Program-made: the position numbers and the translations under genes
Shown here: piece by piece, positions 26,057 through 34,297 of the stretch
Position numbering within the stretch: position 1 is the stretch's first letter
How the letters are laid out: each line of letters opens with the position of its first letter
The notes under the pieces: model-generated
The model's database searches: none
What the model was told of the DNA's origin: nothing
The model's input: only the letters and a program-made list of their open reading frames with translations
NCBI RefSeq assembly: GCF_003626595.1
Contig: NZ_RBAK01000001.1
Span: 806,001-870,000, forward strand
Reading direction: 5' to 3'
DNA: 64,000 bases
From: Micromonospora endolithica
GTDB taxonomy: Bacteria; Actinomycetota; Actinomycetes; Mycobacteriales; Micromonosporaceae

Positions 26057-26129
26057 CGCGATCTTGCACTTTCGGACACTCTTATGTCTCTTTAGCGCCT
26101 TTTACGGCAACACATAGTGCAAGATCGCG
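26057..26129. repeat. dispersed palindromic element, copy A (73 bp)
   Basis: Perfect 14-bp terminal inverted repeats CGCGATCTTGCACT (26057-26070) and AGTGCAAGATCGCG (26116-26129) flank a 45-bp AT-richer core. A second element with the same termini lies at 46381-46452. No coding capacity; it resembles a REP/MITE-type element. Confidence 0.85.
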
Positions 26130-26170
26130 CGACACGGCGACCCTGGCTCGTTTCGGGGTGGGGACAGCGA

Positions 26171-26201
26171 GACGCCCGCCGGAACGGGTCCGGCGGGCGT
26201 C
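26171..26201 (-). terminator. terminator after qcrB
   Basis: A perfect 12-bp stem GACGCCCGCCGG / CCGGCGGGCGTC with a 7-nt loop, 18 nt beyond the qcrB stop codon. Confidence 0.7.
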
Positions 26202-26218
26202 ACGTGGGTGTCGCTGGG

Positions 26219-27850
26219 TCAGCGGCGGGATTCTCCGCTGGTGATCTCCTCGCGTTCCGGTCGGGGCTCGACCGGCGGGTGACCCGGCGAGACCGGCGCC
26301 TCGGCCGGCTTCTCGATCGGGTAGAAGAAGCCCCGGATGGCCGGGCCGAGGGCACCGAGCCGGTTCATCTTCTTCGGTACGACCCACCCGACGTACTCCA
26401 GCTCACCGTGACCGTCGGCGTGCCCGTTGGACGCGCTGAGCGGCTGGTGCACCTCGACGAACCGGCCGTCCGGCAGCCGTCGGATGATGCCGGTCTCGAC
26501 GCCGTGGGCGAGCACCTCCCGGTCGTGCTGCTGCAGGCCCAGGCAGATCCGGTAGGTGACGTAGTACGCCAGCGGCGGGACCACCAGCAGGCCGACCCGG
26601 CCGGCCCAGGTCATCGCGTTCAGACTGATCTGGAACTTGTCCGCGATCACGTCGTTCGCCCCGGAGAGGGTCAGGATGACGTAGAAGGAGACCGCCATCG
26701 CGCCGACCGCGGTGCGGGCCGGAACGTCGCGGGGCCGCTGGAGCAGGTTGTGGCTCTTGCGGTCCTTCAGGTGCCGGGCCTCCAGGAACGGGTACAACGT
26801 CGACAGGGCCACCAGGATGCCGGGTAGGACGACCGTCGGCCAGAACAGCGGCGGGATCACGTAACCGTCGCCGATCGGGATGTTGATCTCCCAGGCCGGC
26901 ATCAGTCGGGTCGAGCCGTCGAGGAACATGACGTACCAGTCCGGCTGGCTGGCGGCCGAGACCACCCACGCCTCGTACGGGCCGAACAGCCAGATCGGGT
27001 TGATCTGGAACAGGCCGCTCATCAGCGCCACGACGCCGAAGACGACCATGAAGAAGCCGCCCTGCTTCAGCGCGTACCGCGGGAACATCCGCTCGCCGAC
27101 CACGTTCTCGTTGGTCCGGCCGGGGCCGGGCCACTGGGTGTGCTTCTGCTTGAAGACCAGGCCCAGGTGGACGCTGATCAGTGCGACCAGCAGACCCGGG
27201 ATGAGCAGCACGTGGGCGATGAAGAACCGGCTGATGATGATCGTGCCGGGGAACTCACCGCCGAAGATCGCCGCGGAGACCCACGAACCGATCACCGGGA
27301 TGGAGAGGATGATGGCGGAGGCGATCCGCAGGCCGGTGCCGGAGAGGCCGTCGTCCGGCAGCGAGTAGCCGGTGAAGCCGGCCAGGAAGCCGACCCAGAA
27401 CAGCAGCGAACCGATGATCCAGTTCGTCTCGCGCGGCTTGCGGAACGCGCCGGTGAAGAACACCCGCAGCATGTGCACCACGATCGCGGCCATGAACAGC
27501 AGCGCGGACCAGTGGTGCATCTGCCGCATGATCAGGCCACCGCGGACGTCGAACGAGATGTCCAGGCTGGAGGCGTACGCGGCGGACATCGGCGTGCCCC
27601 GCAGTGGTGCGTAGCTGCCGTTGTAGACCACCTCGGTCATCGCCGGCTCGTAGAAGAAGGTCAGGAACACACCGGTCAGCAGCAGGATCACGAACGAGAA
27701 GAGCGCGATCTCGCCGAGCAGGAACGACCAGTGGTCCGGGAAGACCTTGTTCAGCAGCCGCCGCAGCGGGGTCGCCACCTGGAAGCGGTCGTCCACTCCC
27801 CGTGCGGCGTTGCCCGGGACGGCCGCCATGTCAATCTTTCGCCGCTTCAC
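26219..27850 (-). CDS. qcrB: cytochrome bc1 complex cytochrome b subunit
   Basis: A 543-residue integral membrane protein, the quinol-oxidising core of the actinobacterial bc1-aa3 supercomplex. Heme-b ligand pairs are visible in 'MHHWSALLFMAAIVVHMLRVFF' (two His) and 'HVLLIPGLLVALISVHLGLVF' (two His). Residues 'NPIWLFGPYEAW' and 'PLFWPT' fall near the Qo region. The C-terminal 120 residues form the extra hydrophilic extension typical of actinobacteria. The GTG start at 27850 overlaps the qcrA stop (GTGA); ATG 27829 is an alternative. Last gene of ctaE-qcrC-qcrA-qcrB. Confidence 0.95.
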   Translation of the reverse strand: MKRRKIDMAAVPGNAARGVDDRFQVATPLRRLLNKVFPDHWSFLLGEIALFSFVILLLTGVFLTFFYEPAMTEVVYNGSYAPLRGTPMSAAYASSLDISFDVRGGLIMRQMHHWSALLFMAAIVVHMLRVFFTGAFRKPRETNWIIGSLLFWVGFLAGFTGYSLPDDGLSGTGLRIASAIILSIPVIGSWVSAAIFGGEFPGTIIISRFFIAHVLLIPGLLVALISVHLGLVFKQKHTQWPGPGRTNENVVGERMFPRYALKQGGFFMVVFGVVALMSGLFQINPIWLFGPYEAWVVSAASQPDWYVMFLDGSTRLMPAWEINIPIGDGYVIPPLFWPTVVLPGILVALSTLYPFLEARHLKDRKSHNLLQRPRDVPARTAVGAMAVSFYVILTLSGANDVIADKFQISLNAMTWAGRVGLLVVPPLAYYVTYRICLGLQQHDREVLAHGVETGIIRRLPDGRFVEVHQPLSASNGHADGHGELEYVGWVVPKKMNRLGALGPAIRGFFYPIEKPAEAPVSPGHPPVEPRPEREEITSGESRR

Positions 27851-28935
27851 GGCCGCTCCCAGAAGTCGGGCCCGACGGTCTCGGTGTAGTCGGACGTCGC
27901 CACGAAGTAGCCCTCGGCGTCGACCTCGATCGGCAGCTGGGGCAGCCGCCGGCTGGCCGGGCCGAAGATCGGCTTCGCGTTGTCGGTGATGAGGAACTGC
28001 GACTGGTGGCACGGGCAGAGCAGCCGGTTGGTCTGCTGCTCGTACAGGCTCGCCGGGCAACCGGCGTGCGTGCAGATCTTCGAGTAGGCGGCGTAGTTGC
28101 CCCACATGTAGTCGCCGTGACCGATCCGCTCGTTGGCCTGGCGCGCGTCCTGGGCGTCGGATTCGCGCAGGTGGATCAGCAGGGCCGGCGAGTCGGCGTG
28201 CAGGTTGCTCACGCCGTGGTCGATACCCGGGAACACGGTGATCTGGCCGCCGGCGCTGACGTCGGCGGGGCGGACCGGCCGGCCGTCCTCGCGGACCAGC
28301 CGGATCTTCCCGCCGCCCTCGGCCGGGGCGAAGCCGGTGGTGAACATCTGGTTGTTCTTGTGCGGCTGCTCGATCAGGCCACCGACCAGCGGGGCCGCGG
28401 CCACCGCGCCGACCGGCGCGAGACCGGCCAGCAGCGAGATGCCGAGCAGCGGCCGGCGCTTCACGCCCAGCTCGTCGGCCATGTAGAGCATGGTCTGGCC
28501 GGTGATGGTCCGGTCGTCCTCGCTGACCGCGCCCTCGTGCCGGTCCTGGATCGAGACCTCCTTGGGCAGCAGCTTCTTGCCCCAGGTCAGGATGCCGAAG
28601 CCGACCGCCAGCAGGGAGATGCCCAGGGTCACGCCGAGCAGCGGGGTGAACCACTTGTCCCCGCCCCGGCCGGCCTCCCACTGCCACGGCCACCAGATGT
28701 AGACCACCAGGAAGGCGGTCGCCGCCAGGCCGGTGAGCAGGAAGAACAACGCGACCGTACGGGTCAGTCGGCGCTCGGCCTTGCTGCCCGGAACGACCTG
28801 CGGCTCGTAGTGGACGATCTCGATGTCATCCCGGCGCGCGCCCTCGCGGACGATGTCGAACTGGCTCAGCCGGGGGTCCTGCACGTCGAGCGGCTCCCGA
28901 CCCGGCTGGGTCTGGTGCTCGGTGTGGGTGGTCAT
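27847..28935 (-). CDS. qcrA: cytochrome bc1 complex Rieske iron-sulfur subunit
   Basis: A 362-residue Rieske protein. The [2Fe-2S] motifs are complete: C-T-H-A-G-C ('ICTHAGCPA') and C-P-C-H-Q-S. Three hydrophobic segments near residues 60-80, 98-118 and 165-187 fit the three-helix anchor of actinobacterial QcrA. An acidic cytoplasmic N-terminus precedes them. It passes electrons from quinol to the diheme cytochrome QcrC. The start at 28935 has GAGGTG upstream. It overlaps qcrB by 4 nt and lies 67 nt after qcrC. Confidence 0.96.
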   Translation of the reverse strand: MTTHTEHQTQPGREPLDVQDPRLSQFDIVREGARRDDIEIVHYEPQVVPGSKAERRLTRTVALFFLLTGLAATAFLVVYIWWPWQWEAGRGGDKWFTPLLGVTLGISLLAVGFGILTWGKKLLPKEVSIQDRHEGAVSEDDRTITGQTMLYMADELGVKRRPLLGISLLAGLAPVGAVAAAPLVGGLIEQPHKNNQMFTTGFAPAEGGGKIRLVREDGRPVRPADVSAGGQITVFPGIDHGVSNLHADSPALLIHLRESDAQDARQANERIGHGDYMWGNYAAYSKICTHAGCPASLYEQQTNRLLCPCHQSQFLITDNAKPIFGPASRRLPQLPIEVDAEGYFVATSDYTETVGPDFWERP

Positions 28936-29002
28936 GCCGTCACCTCGCTACGGACGGTGCCGACGCGCGACACCAGCGCAATCGTACTCACGTTGCCGGC
29001 GA

Positions 29003-29839
29003 TCACGACTTGCCCGCGATCCACAGGCTGGCGAAGACCAGCGCGACGATGCCGACCAGGAAGATCGCCAGGCCCTCGGTGGAGGGGCCGTAGCGACCGA
29101 GGTTGAAGCCACCCGGGTCCTGGTCGGTCTTCAGGGTCTGCTGGATGTAGGCGATCAGGTCGGCCTTCTGCTCCGGCGTGATCTGGTTGTCGCCGAAGAC
29201 CGGCATGTTCTGCGGGCCGCTCAGCATCGCCGCGTAGATCTGCCGGTCGGTGGCCGGGGCCAGGCTCGGCGCGTACTTGCCCGAGGAGAGGGCGCCGCCG
29301 CCACCACCGAACGCGTGGCACTGCGAGCAGTTGATCCGGAACAGCTCGCCACCGGCGGCGATGTTCCCGTCTTCGTGAAGATTGTCACCCGCCGGGACGA
29401 CCGGACCGCCGCCCAGCTCCTGGATGTACTGCCCGAGCTGGCGGACCTCCTCGTCGGTGAACAGCTCCGGCTTGCGCATGGCCTGGGCCTCCTGGCGGGC
29501 CATCGGCATGCGACCGGTGCCCACCTGGAACTCCACCGAGGCCGCGCCGACGCCGATCAGGCTCGGTCCGCGACCCTCGACACCCTGCGCGTTGCGACCG
29601 TGACAGGTCACACAGCTCACGTCGAACAGCGCCTTGCCCTCGGCGGCGGCGCCGGTCAGCGGCGGATTGTCCTGCGCCTGCACGCCGGGGGCGAAGACGG
29701 TGTAGGCGCCGCCGGCCAGCATCAGCGCGGCGAACAGCCGGACCGCGGCACCCAGCCGGCGGCGGCCCCTGCTGCGCGCCGCGGGCCGCTCGCGCAGCCG
29801 CGCGAGCAGACCGCGTCGGCGGTCGTTGTCAGAAGTCAT
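29003..29839 (-). CDS. qcrC: cytochrome bc1 complex diheme cytochrome c subunit
   Basis: A 278-residue membrane-anchored cytochrome with two C-x-x-C-H heme sites, 'CVTCH' and 'CSQCH', characteristic of the actinobacterial QcrC that replaces a soluble cytochrome c and passes electrons straight to the aa3 oxidase. An N-terminal Arg-rich segment plus hydrophobic stretch (about 30-52) acts as signal/anchor, and a C-terminal helix ('GLAIFLVGIVALVFASLWIA') anchors the protein. Axial Met residues are likely in 'RMPMA' and 'NMPVFG'. It lies 72 nt downstream of ctaE. Confidence 0.96.
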   Translation of the reverse strand: MTSDNDRRRGLLARLRERPAARSRGRRRLGAAVRLFAALMLAGGAYTVFAPGVQAQDNPPLTGAAAEGKALFDVSCVTCHGRNAQGVEGRGPSLIGVGAASVEFQVGTGRMPMARQEAQAMRKPELFTDEEVRQLGQYIQELGGGPVVPAGDNLHEDGNIAAGGELFRINCSQCHAFGGGGGALSSGKYAPSLAPATDRQIYAAMLSGPQNMPVFGDNQITPEQKADLIAYIQQTLKTDQDPGGFNLGRYGPSTEGLAIFLVGIVALVFASLWIAGKS

Positions 29840-29911
29840 GACCTGTGTCCTTAACCGGTTGGACCTTGTCTCAGGGGACGGAGCAGCGGCGCGGTTCGTG
29901 ACGCGCCAAGA

Positions 29912-30511
29912 TCACTGAAGCCAGTAGATCATGGCGTAGAGGCCGATCCACACGACGTCGACGAAGTGCCAGTAGTACGACACGACGATGGCCGAGGTCG
30001 CCTGGGCCGGGGTGAACCGGCCCATGGTGGTGCGGATCATGAAGATGATGAACGCGATCAGACCGCCGGTCACGTGCAGGCCGTGGAAGCCGGTGGTCAG
30101 GTAGAACATCGACCCGTAACCGTCTTCGTTGATCTTGATGCCGGCGTGCACCAGCTCGCGGTACTCGTTGACCTGGCCGAGCACGAAGATCAGGCCCATC
30201 ACGAAGGTGACCGTGAACCAGCGCCGCAGCGCGTGCACGTCACCCTTCTCGGCGGCGAACACGCCGAGCTGGCAGGTCACCGACGAGAGCACCAGGATCA
30301 CCGTGAACGTCGTCGCGTACGGGATGTTCAGGTGAACGGTGTGCTCCGCCCACTGCTCCGGCGCGGCGGCGCGGATGGAGAAGTACATCGCGAACAGCGC
30401 CGCGAAGAACATGAGTTCGCTGGAGAGCCACACGATCGTCCCGACGCTGACCATGTTGGGACGCGTCAGGGAGTGGATCCGGCTCTTGTCAATGGCTGGG
30501 GCCGCAGTCAC
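29912..30511 (-). CDS. ctaE: cytochrome c oxidase subunit III
   Basis: A 199-residue membrane protein with about five helices, the standard size for actinobacterial subunit III. Conserved features include '[15 protein letters not shown]', '[10 protein letters not shown]', '[12 protein letters not shown]' and the C-terminal '[21 protein letters not shown]'. It stabilises the aa3 oxidase and supports proton uptake. GTG 30511 is the start; a TAATGA sequence just upstream may be part of the promoter. First gene of the qcr operon and divergent from the CtaG-type gene. Subunit I (ctaD) is not in the window. Confidence 0.95.
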   Translation of the reverse strand: MTAAPAIDKSRIHSLTRPNMVSVGTIVWLSSELMFFAALFAMYFSIRAAAPEQWAEHTVHLNIPYATTFTVILVLSSVTCQLGVFAAEKGDVHALRRWFTVTFVMGLIFVLGQVNEYRELVHAGIKINEDGYGSMFYLTTGFHGLHVTGGLIAFIIFMIRTTMGRFTPAQATSAIVVSYYWHFVDVVWIGLYAMIYWLQ

Positions 30512-30606
30512 GCGGTCATTATTGCCCCTGACCGGGGCCCGCGATCAGCGGGGTGGCAAACCCGTGGCATCCACGGCCCGATCGGGGTGGTCCGGTTCGC
30601 CTGGCC

Positions 30607-30612
30607 TAGGCT
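30607..30612 (+). promoter_or_regulatory. predicted leaderless -10 box, CtaG-type gene
   Basis: TAGGCT with 7 nt to the GTG at 30620. Confidence 0.5.
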
Positions 30613-30619
30613 GAAAAGC

Positions 30620-31564
30620 GTGCTGCACGTCGATCCGATCTCCGCCGCCACCTCGGCCGCCGCGCCGACGGTGACCGCGGCCACGCCGCCGCCGTTCACC
30701 GTCACCTCGGTGTTCACCGAGACCCGGCTGGACAGCTGGCTCGCCGTCGGGCTGGTGCTCGCCGCCGGGATCTACCTCTACGGGGTGCACCGGCTTCGGA
30801 TCCGCGGCGACCGCTGGCCGGTCGCGCGTACCGTCTTCTTCATCGGCCCCGGCCTGGGCGGCATCGCGGCGGTCACGGTCAGCGGCCTGCACGCCTACGA
30901 CACCGCGCTGCTGTCGGTGCACATGGTGCAGCACATGGTGCTGTCGATGATCTCGCCGATCTTCCTCGCCCTGGGCGCGCCGATGACGCTGGCGCTGCGC
31001 ACCCTGCCGCAGCGGCCCCGCCGGCGGCTGTTGGCCGTCGTGCACAGCCGGATCGTCCGGGTCTACACCTTCCCGCTGGTGGCGTTCACCATCTTCGTGG
31101 TCAACCCGTTCGCGCTCTACTTCACCGACCTGTACCGCTACACCCTGGAACACGCCTGGGCCCACGAGCTGGTGCACGCGCACTTCATCCTCACCGGCTG
31201 CGTGTTCTTCTGGCCGCTGCTCGGCCTCGACCCGCTGCCCGGCCGCTGGCCGTACCCGGGGCGCGCGCTGCTGATGCTGCTGTCCGTGCCGTTCCACACC
31301 GTGCTCGGGCTGACCATCATGCAGAGCAGCACGCTCTTCGGCGGCGACTGGTACCCCTCGCTCGGCCTCACCTGGGCCGACCCGTGGGCCGACCAGGTGG
31401 TCGCCGGCGGCATCCTCTGGGCCGGCGGCGAGGTGGTCAGTGTCACCATGCTGGCCGTCCTGGTCGTGCAGTGGATGCGCCAGGCCGAACGCGAGGCCCG
31501 CCGGATCGACCGCGACCTGGACCGCCAGGAGGCCCGCCAGCGCGCCGCGGAGGCCGCGTCCTGA
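30620..31564 (+). CDS. cytochrome c oxidase assembly protein (Caa3_CtaG family)
   Basis: A 314-residue polytopic membrane protein with about seven hydrophobic segments. Family markers are 'VHMVQHMVLSMISPIFLALGAP' (two His facing Met), 'NPFALYFT', 'ELVHAHFILTGCVFFWPLLGLDP' and 'FHTVLGLTIM'. His/Met/Cys in the helices fit a copper-handling role in oxidase maturation. The N-terminal 40 residues are Thr/Ala/Pro-rich and the C-terminal 30 residues are a charged helix. Placed divergently from ctaE, which supports a role with the aa3 oxidase. Confidence 0.88.
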   Translation: MLHVDPISAATSAAAPTVTAATPPPFTVTSVFTETRLDSWLAVGLVLAAGIYLYGVHRLRIRGDRWPVARTVFFIGPGLGGIAAVTVSGLHAYDTALLSVHMVQHMVLSMISPIFLALGAPMTLALRTLPQRPRRRLLAVVHSRIVRVYTFPLVAFTIFVVNPFALYFTDLYRYTLEHAWAHELVHAHFILTGCVFFWPLLGLDPLPGRWPYPGRALLMLLSVPFHTVLGLTIMQSSTLFGGDWYPSLGLTWADPWADQVVAGGILWAGGEVVSVTMLAVLVVQWMRQAEREARRIDRDLDRQEARQRAAEAAS

Positions 31565-31629
31565 GCTGCGCCGACGGTACGCCCCGGACGCCGCGCCGGG
31601 CGCGACGTCACCAACGTCACAGCGACCGG

Positions 31630-31635
31630 TACGAT
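31630..31635 (+). promoter_or_regulatory. candidate -10 box for the lone receiver gene
   Basis: TACGAT, 35 nt before the ATG at 31671, followed by a GGGAG site. Confidence 0.3.
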
Positions 31636-31670
31636 CAGCGGGCAGCTACGAGGTGGGAGCCAGTTCCGTC

Positions 31671-32066
31671 ATGAGCGATCGTCTTTGCACCGTCCTGCTC
31701 TACAGCGACGACCCGCAGGTCCGGGACCGGATGCGGCTCGCCGTCGGCACCCGGCCCGCACCCGGCCTCCGGATCGAGTTCGTCGACGCGTCGACCTACG
31801 CCGAGTGCGTCCGGCTGGTCGACGACTACGAGATCGACCTGATGCTGCTCGACGGTGAGGCCAGCCCCGGCGGTGGCATCGGCATCGCCCGGCAGATCAA
31901 GGACGACCGGGACGACGCCCCCCCGACCTGCGTGGTGATCGCCCGCGCCGCCGACCGATGGCTCGCGGCCTACGCCGAGGTCGACGCCACGCTGGTGCAC
32001 CCCCTCGACCCGGTGACCACCGGCAACACGGTGGCGGAGCTGCTGCGTACGCACGCGCCCGCCTGA
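31671..32066 (+). CDS. stand-alone response-regulator receiver protein
   Basis: A 131-residue single receiver domain without output domain. The acidic pair lies in 'LLYSDDPQ' and the phospho-acceptor Asp in '[11 protein letters not shown]'. The usual switch Thr/Ser is 'VVIARAAD' and the invariant Lys of K-P is replaced by His ('TLVHPLDP'), so phosphorylation-driven switching may be altered. No kinase is adjacent. It lies 75 nt upstream of trpD and follows the CtaG-type gene. Function unknown. Confidence 0.8.
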   Translation: MSDRLCTVLLYSDDPQVRDRMRLAVGTRPAPGLRIEFVDASTYAECVRLVDDYEIDLMLLDGEASPGGGIGIARQIKDDRDDAPPTCVVIARAADRWLAAYAEVDATLVHPLDPVTTGNTVAELLRTHAPA

Positions 32067-32121
32067 CGTCCCCGCTCCGGCCCCACACCGTGGCGCCGGG
32101 TGCGTCCCCACCCACACCTCC

Positions 32122-32127
32122 TACGCT
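32122..32127 (+). promoter_or_regulatory. candidate -10 box for trpD
   Basis: TACGCT, 13 nt before the ATG at 32141; a GGGAGG site lies between them. Confidence 0.35.
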
Positions 32128-32140
32128 CGGGAGGCCCGTC

Positions 32141-33187
32141 ATGGGCGATCGGACCTGGCCGCACCTCATCTCCGCGCTGCTGCGCGGCGACGAACTCTCC
32201 ACCGGCGACACCGCCTGGGCGATGGGCGAGATCATGTCCGGGTCGGCGGCCCCCGCCCAGATCGCCGGCTTCGCCGTGGCACTGCGGGCCAAGGGCGAGA
32301 CGTCGGCCGAGTTGGCCGGCCTGGTGGAGGCGATGCTCGGCCACGCCGTCCTGGTGGACCTGCCGGCGGAGCTGCGCGCGACCGCGCTGGACGTGGTCGG
32401 CACCGGCGGTGACCTCGCCCACACGGTCAACATCTCCACGATGGCCTCCCTCGTGGTGGCCGGCGCCGGTGTCCGCGTGGTCAAGCACGGCAACCGGGCC
32501 GCGTCCTCGTCCTGCGGCACCGCCGACGTGCTGGAGTTCCTCGGCGTACCTCTCGATCTCGGCCCCGAGGGCGTGGCCCGCTGCGTGGCCGAGGCCGGGA
32601 TCGGCTTCTGCTTCGCCGCCCGGTTCCACCCCGGCATGCGGCACGCCGGCACCACCCGCCGCGAGCTGGGCGTACCCACCGCCTTCAACTTCCTCGGCCC
32701 ACTGACCAACCCGGCCCGTCCCCGGTCGGCCGCGGTGGGCTGCTTCGACGCCCGGATGGCCCCGGTGATGGCCGGCGTGTTCGCCGCCCGGGGCGACTCG
32801 GTGCTGGTGATGCGCGGCGAGGACGGGCTGGACGAGTTCACCACCGCCGCGCCCACCCGGGTGTGGGCGGCGCAGAACGGCACCGTACGCGAGGCCGTGG
32901 TCGACGCGGTGGACCTCGGCATCCCCCGGGCCACCCTGGCCGACCTGCGTGGCGGCGACGCCGCGTACAACGCGGAGGTGGTGCGGCGCCTGCTGGCCGG
33001 CGACAAGGGCCCGGTCCGCGACGCGGTCCTGGTCAACGCGGCCGCGGCGCTGGCCACCCAGGGCCCGCTCGACGGCGACCTCACCGAAGCCCTGCGGGCC
33101 GGCCTGGACCGCGCCGCCGAGTCGATCGACTCCGGTGCCGCCGCCCGGACCCTCGACCGGTGGATCGAGGTCGCCCGCACCGCCTGA
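32141..33187 (+). CDS. trpD: anthranilate phosphoribosyltransferase
   Basis: A 348-residue enzyme of tryptophan synthesis that joins anthranilate and PRPP. Family motifs are complete: '[17 protein letters not shown]' (PRPP pyrophosphate loop), '[18 protein letters not shown]', '[10 protein letters not shown]' (anthranilate-binding His/Arg region), '[11 protein letters not shown]' and 'GEDGLDEFT' (metal-binding D-E). ATG 32141 has GGGAGG 6 nt upstream. No other trp gene is adjacent; this detached position beside ctaE and qcr is known in mycobacteria. Confidence 0.96.
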   Translation: MGDRTWPHLISALLRGDELSTGDTAWAMGEIMSGSAAPAQIAGFAVALRAKGETSAELAGLVEAMLGHAVLVDLPAELRATALDVVGTGGDLAHTVNISTMASLVVAGAGVRVVKHGNRAASSSCGTADVLEFLGVPLDLGPEGVARCVAEAGIGFCFAARFHPGMRHAGTTRRELGVPTAFNFLGPLTNPARPRSAAVGCFDARMAPVMAGVFAARGDSVLVMRGEDGLDEFTTAAPTRVWAAQNGTVREAVVDAVDLGIPRATLADLRGGDAAYNAEVVRRLLAGDKGPVRDAVLVNAAAALATQGPLDGDLTEALRAGLDRAAESIDSGAAARTLDRWIEVARTA

Positions 33188-33499
33188 CCGGCCACCGGCC
33201 ACCGGCCGCATCCCGCACCGCCGCCGCACCCGCACCGCATCCACCGCCGCCGCAGCACGGCCCCGGACACCGCCCGACCCCGGGCGTCGCCTGTTCCCGG
33301 TGCGCCCTGTTCCCAGGTTTCCTGGCACGATGCGGGAGCCCGTTCCACCACTCCGGAACGCACGCTTCCCTCCCCGGCTGCCGCACCTGCTGGGCAGTGG
33401 GGCGGAGGAAGGTTGTCGGACCCGGGTGGGAAACTACAGGTGAGTAGTTTCCGCTCCCGTCGCGACCGGTGGGAGCCCCCGGAGCGAGAGGAGACGCCC
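33188..33499. other. 312-nt intergenic region with operator-like palindrome
   Basis: It starts with imperfect C-C-G-G-C-C-A repeats and CCGCCGCA-type low-complexity sequence, then holds a 24-bp dyad (33429-33452) listed separately and a GAGAGGAGA ribosome site for the small zinc-ribbon gene. No further gene is supported. Confidence 0.5.
33429..33452. promoter_or_regulatory. operator-like perfect palindrome
   Basis: GGAAACTAC-aggtga-GTAGTTTCC: 9-bp arms with a 6-nt centre, 47 nt before the GTG of the zinc-ribbon gene. It is AT-rich compared with its surroundings. A repressor or activator site is likely; a hairpin in the transcript is the alternative. Confidence 0.55.
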
Positions 33500-33712
33500 G
33501 TGTCGAGCCGCGAGTTGCACTGCGAGGTCTGCGAGGGCGTTCGGCCGTTCGAGGCGCCACCGTGCGTCGACGATCACGGCGCCGACTGCCCCGAGCTCAT
33601 CTGCACCGGCTGCGGCGTGGCCGTGCTGATCGCCACGTTCGCGTTCCCGGCTCCGCGTCTGGCCGACGCGCGGCGTCGCCCGGTCCCGCCGGCGCACCGC
33701 CGCGCCGCCTGA
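33500..33712 (+). CDS. small zinc-ribbon-like protein
   Basis: A 70-residue protein with two cysteine knuckles, 'CEVCEG' and 'CTGCG', about 25 residues apart, plus 'CVDDHGADCPEL' between them, consistent with a zinc ribbon. The C-terminus is Arg/Pro-rich. GTG 33500 is chosen because AGGAGA (33488-33493) lies 6 nt upstream. A perfect 24-bp palindrome sits upstream, so it may be specifically regulated. Function unknown. Confidence 0.7.
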   Translation: MSSRELHCEVCEGVRPFEAPPCVDDHGADCPELICTGCGVAVLIATFAFPAPRLADARRRPVPPAHRRAA

Positions 33713-33802
33713 CCGCAACGCACCCCGGCGCACACCGCCGCGCCGCCTCACGCAAACCCGCCCCGGCAGGGCACGACGTCGGTGAACCGGCCGGGCACAC
33801 GA

Positions 33803-33837
33803 CGAGGCCCGCCTCCCCGAAGGGTGGGCGGGCCTCG
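33803..33837. terminator. bidirectional terminator
   Basis: Perfect 11-bp stem CGAGGCCCGCC / GGCGGGCCTCG with a 13-nt loop between the convergent zinc-ribbon gene and ctaF. Confidence 0.7.
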
Positions 33838-33858
33838 GTGCGGAGCGGATCCGGCGGC

Positions 33859-34287
33859 TCAGTGCTCGGCGGTGCGCCGGGTGCCGGAGTAGTACTCGAA
33901 GAGCAGGCCGCAGGCGGCCAGGATGACCGCCACCAGGCCGAGGCCCAGCAGCCAGAACTGCCAGAACACCAGGCCGAAGCCGGCGACGGAGGCGGCCAGC
34001 GCCAGACCGAACGGCCAGTAGCTGCCCGGGCTGAAGAAGCCGATCTCGCCCGCGCCGTCGGCGATCTCGCCGTCCGGACGGTCCTCCGGGCGGAGGTCGA
34101 TCCGGCGGGACACGAACCAGAAGAAGCCACCGCACATGGTGCACAGCAGGAAGCTCAGCAGCAGGGCGACGGTGCCGACCCACTCGACCTGACCGCCCGA
34201 GTCCGCGGCGGTCCAGCCGCCGTACAGGAACGTCGCGAAGAGCAGGAACCCGGCGATGACCAGGAAAATGCGCCACTCGGTCTTCAT
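33859..34287 (-). CDS. ctaF: cytochrome c oxidase subunit IV (actinobacterial)
   Basis: A 142-residue membrane protein with four hydrophobic segments, the actinobacteria-specific fourth subunit of the aa3 oxidase. Recognisable segments are 'MKTEWRIFLVIAGFLLF', 'WVGTVALLLSFLLCTM', 'GSYWPFGLALAASVAGFGLV' and the C-terminal helix. The ribosome site GAGGGAGC overlaps the region just after the ctaC stop, 10 nt upstream, so ctaC-ctaF are an operon. Confidence 0.93.
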   Translation of the reverse strand: MKTEWRIFLVIAGFLLFATFLYGGWTAADSGGQVEWVGTVALLLSFLLCTMCGGFFWFVSRRIDLRPEDRPDGEIADGAGEIGFFSPGSYWPFGLALAASVAGFGLVFWQFWLLGLGLVAVILAACGLLFEYYSGTRRTAEH

Positions 34288-34297
34288 GCCCGCTCCC

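Noticed and set aside
26219..30511. Missing cytochrome oxidase subunit I as a broken operon
   Set aside because: In actinobacteria ctaD is normally at another locus, so its absence beside ctaC/ctaE is ordinary.
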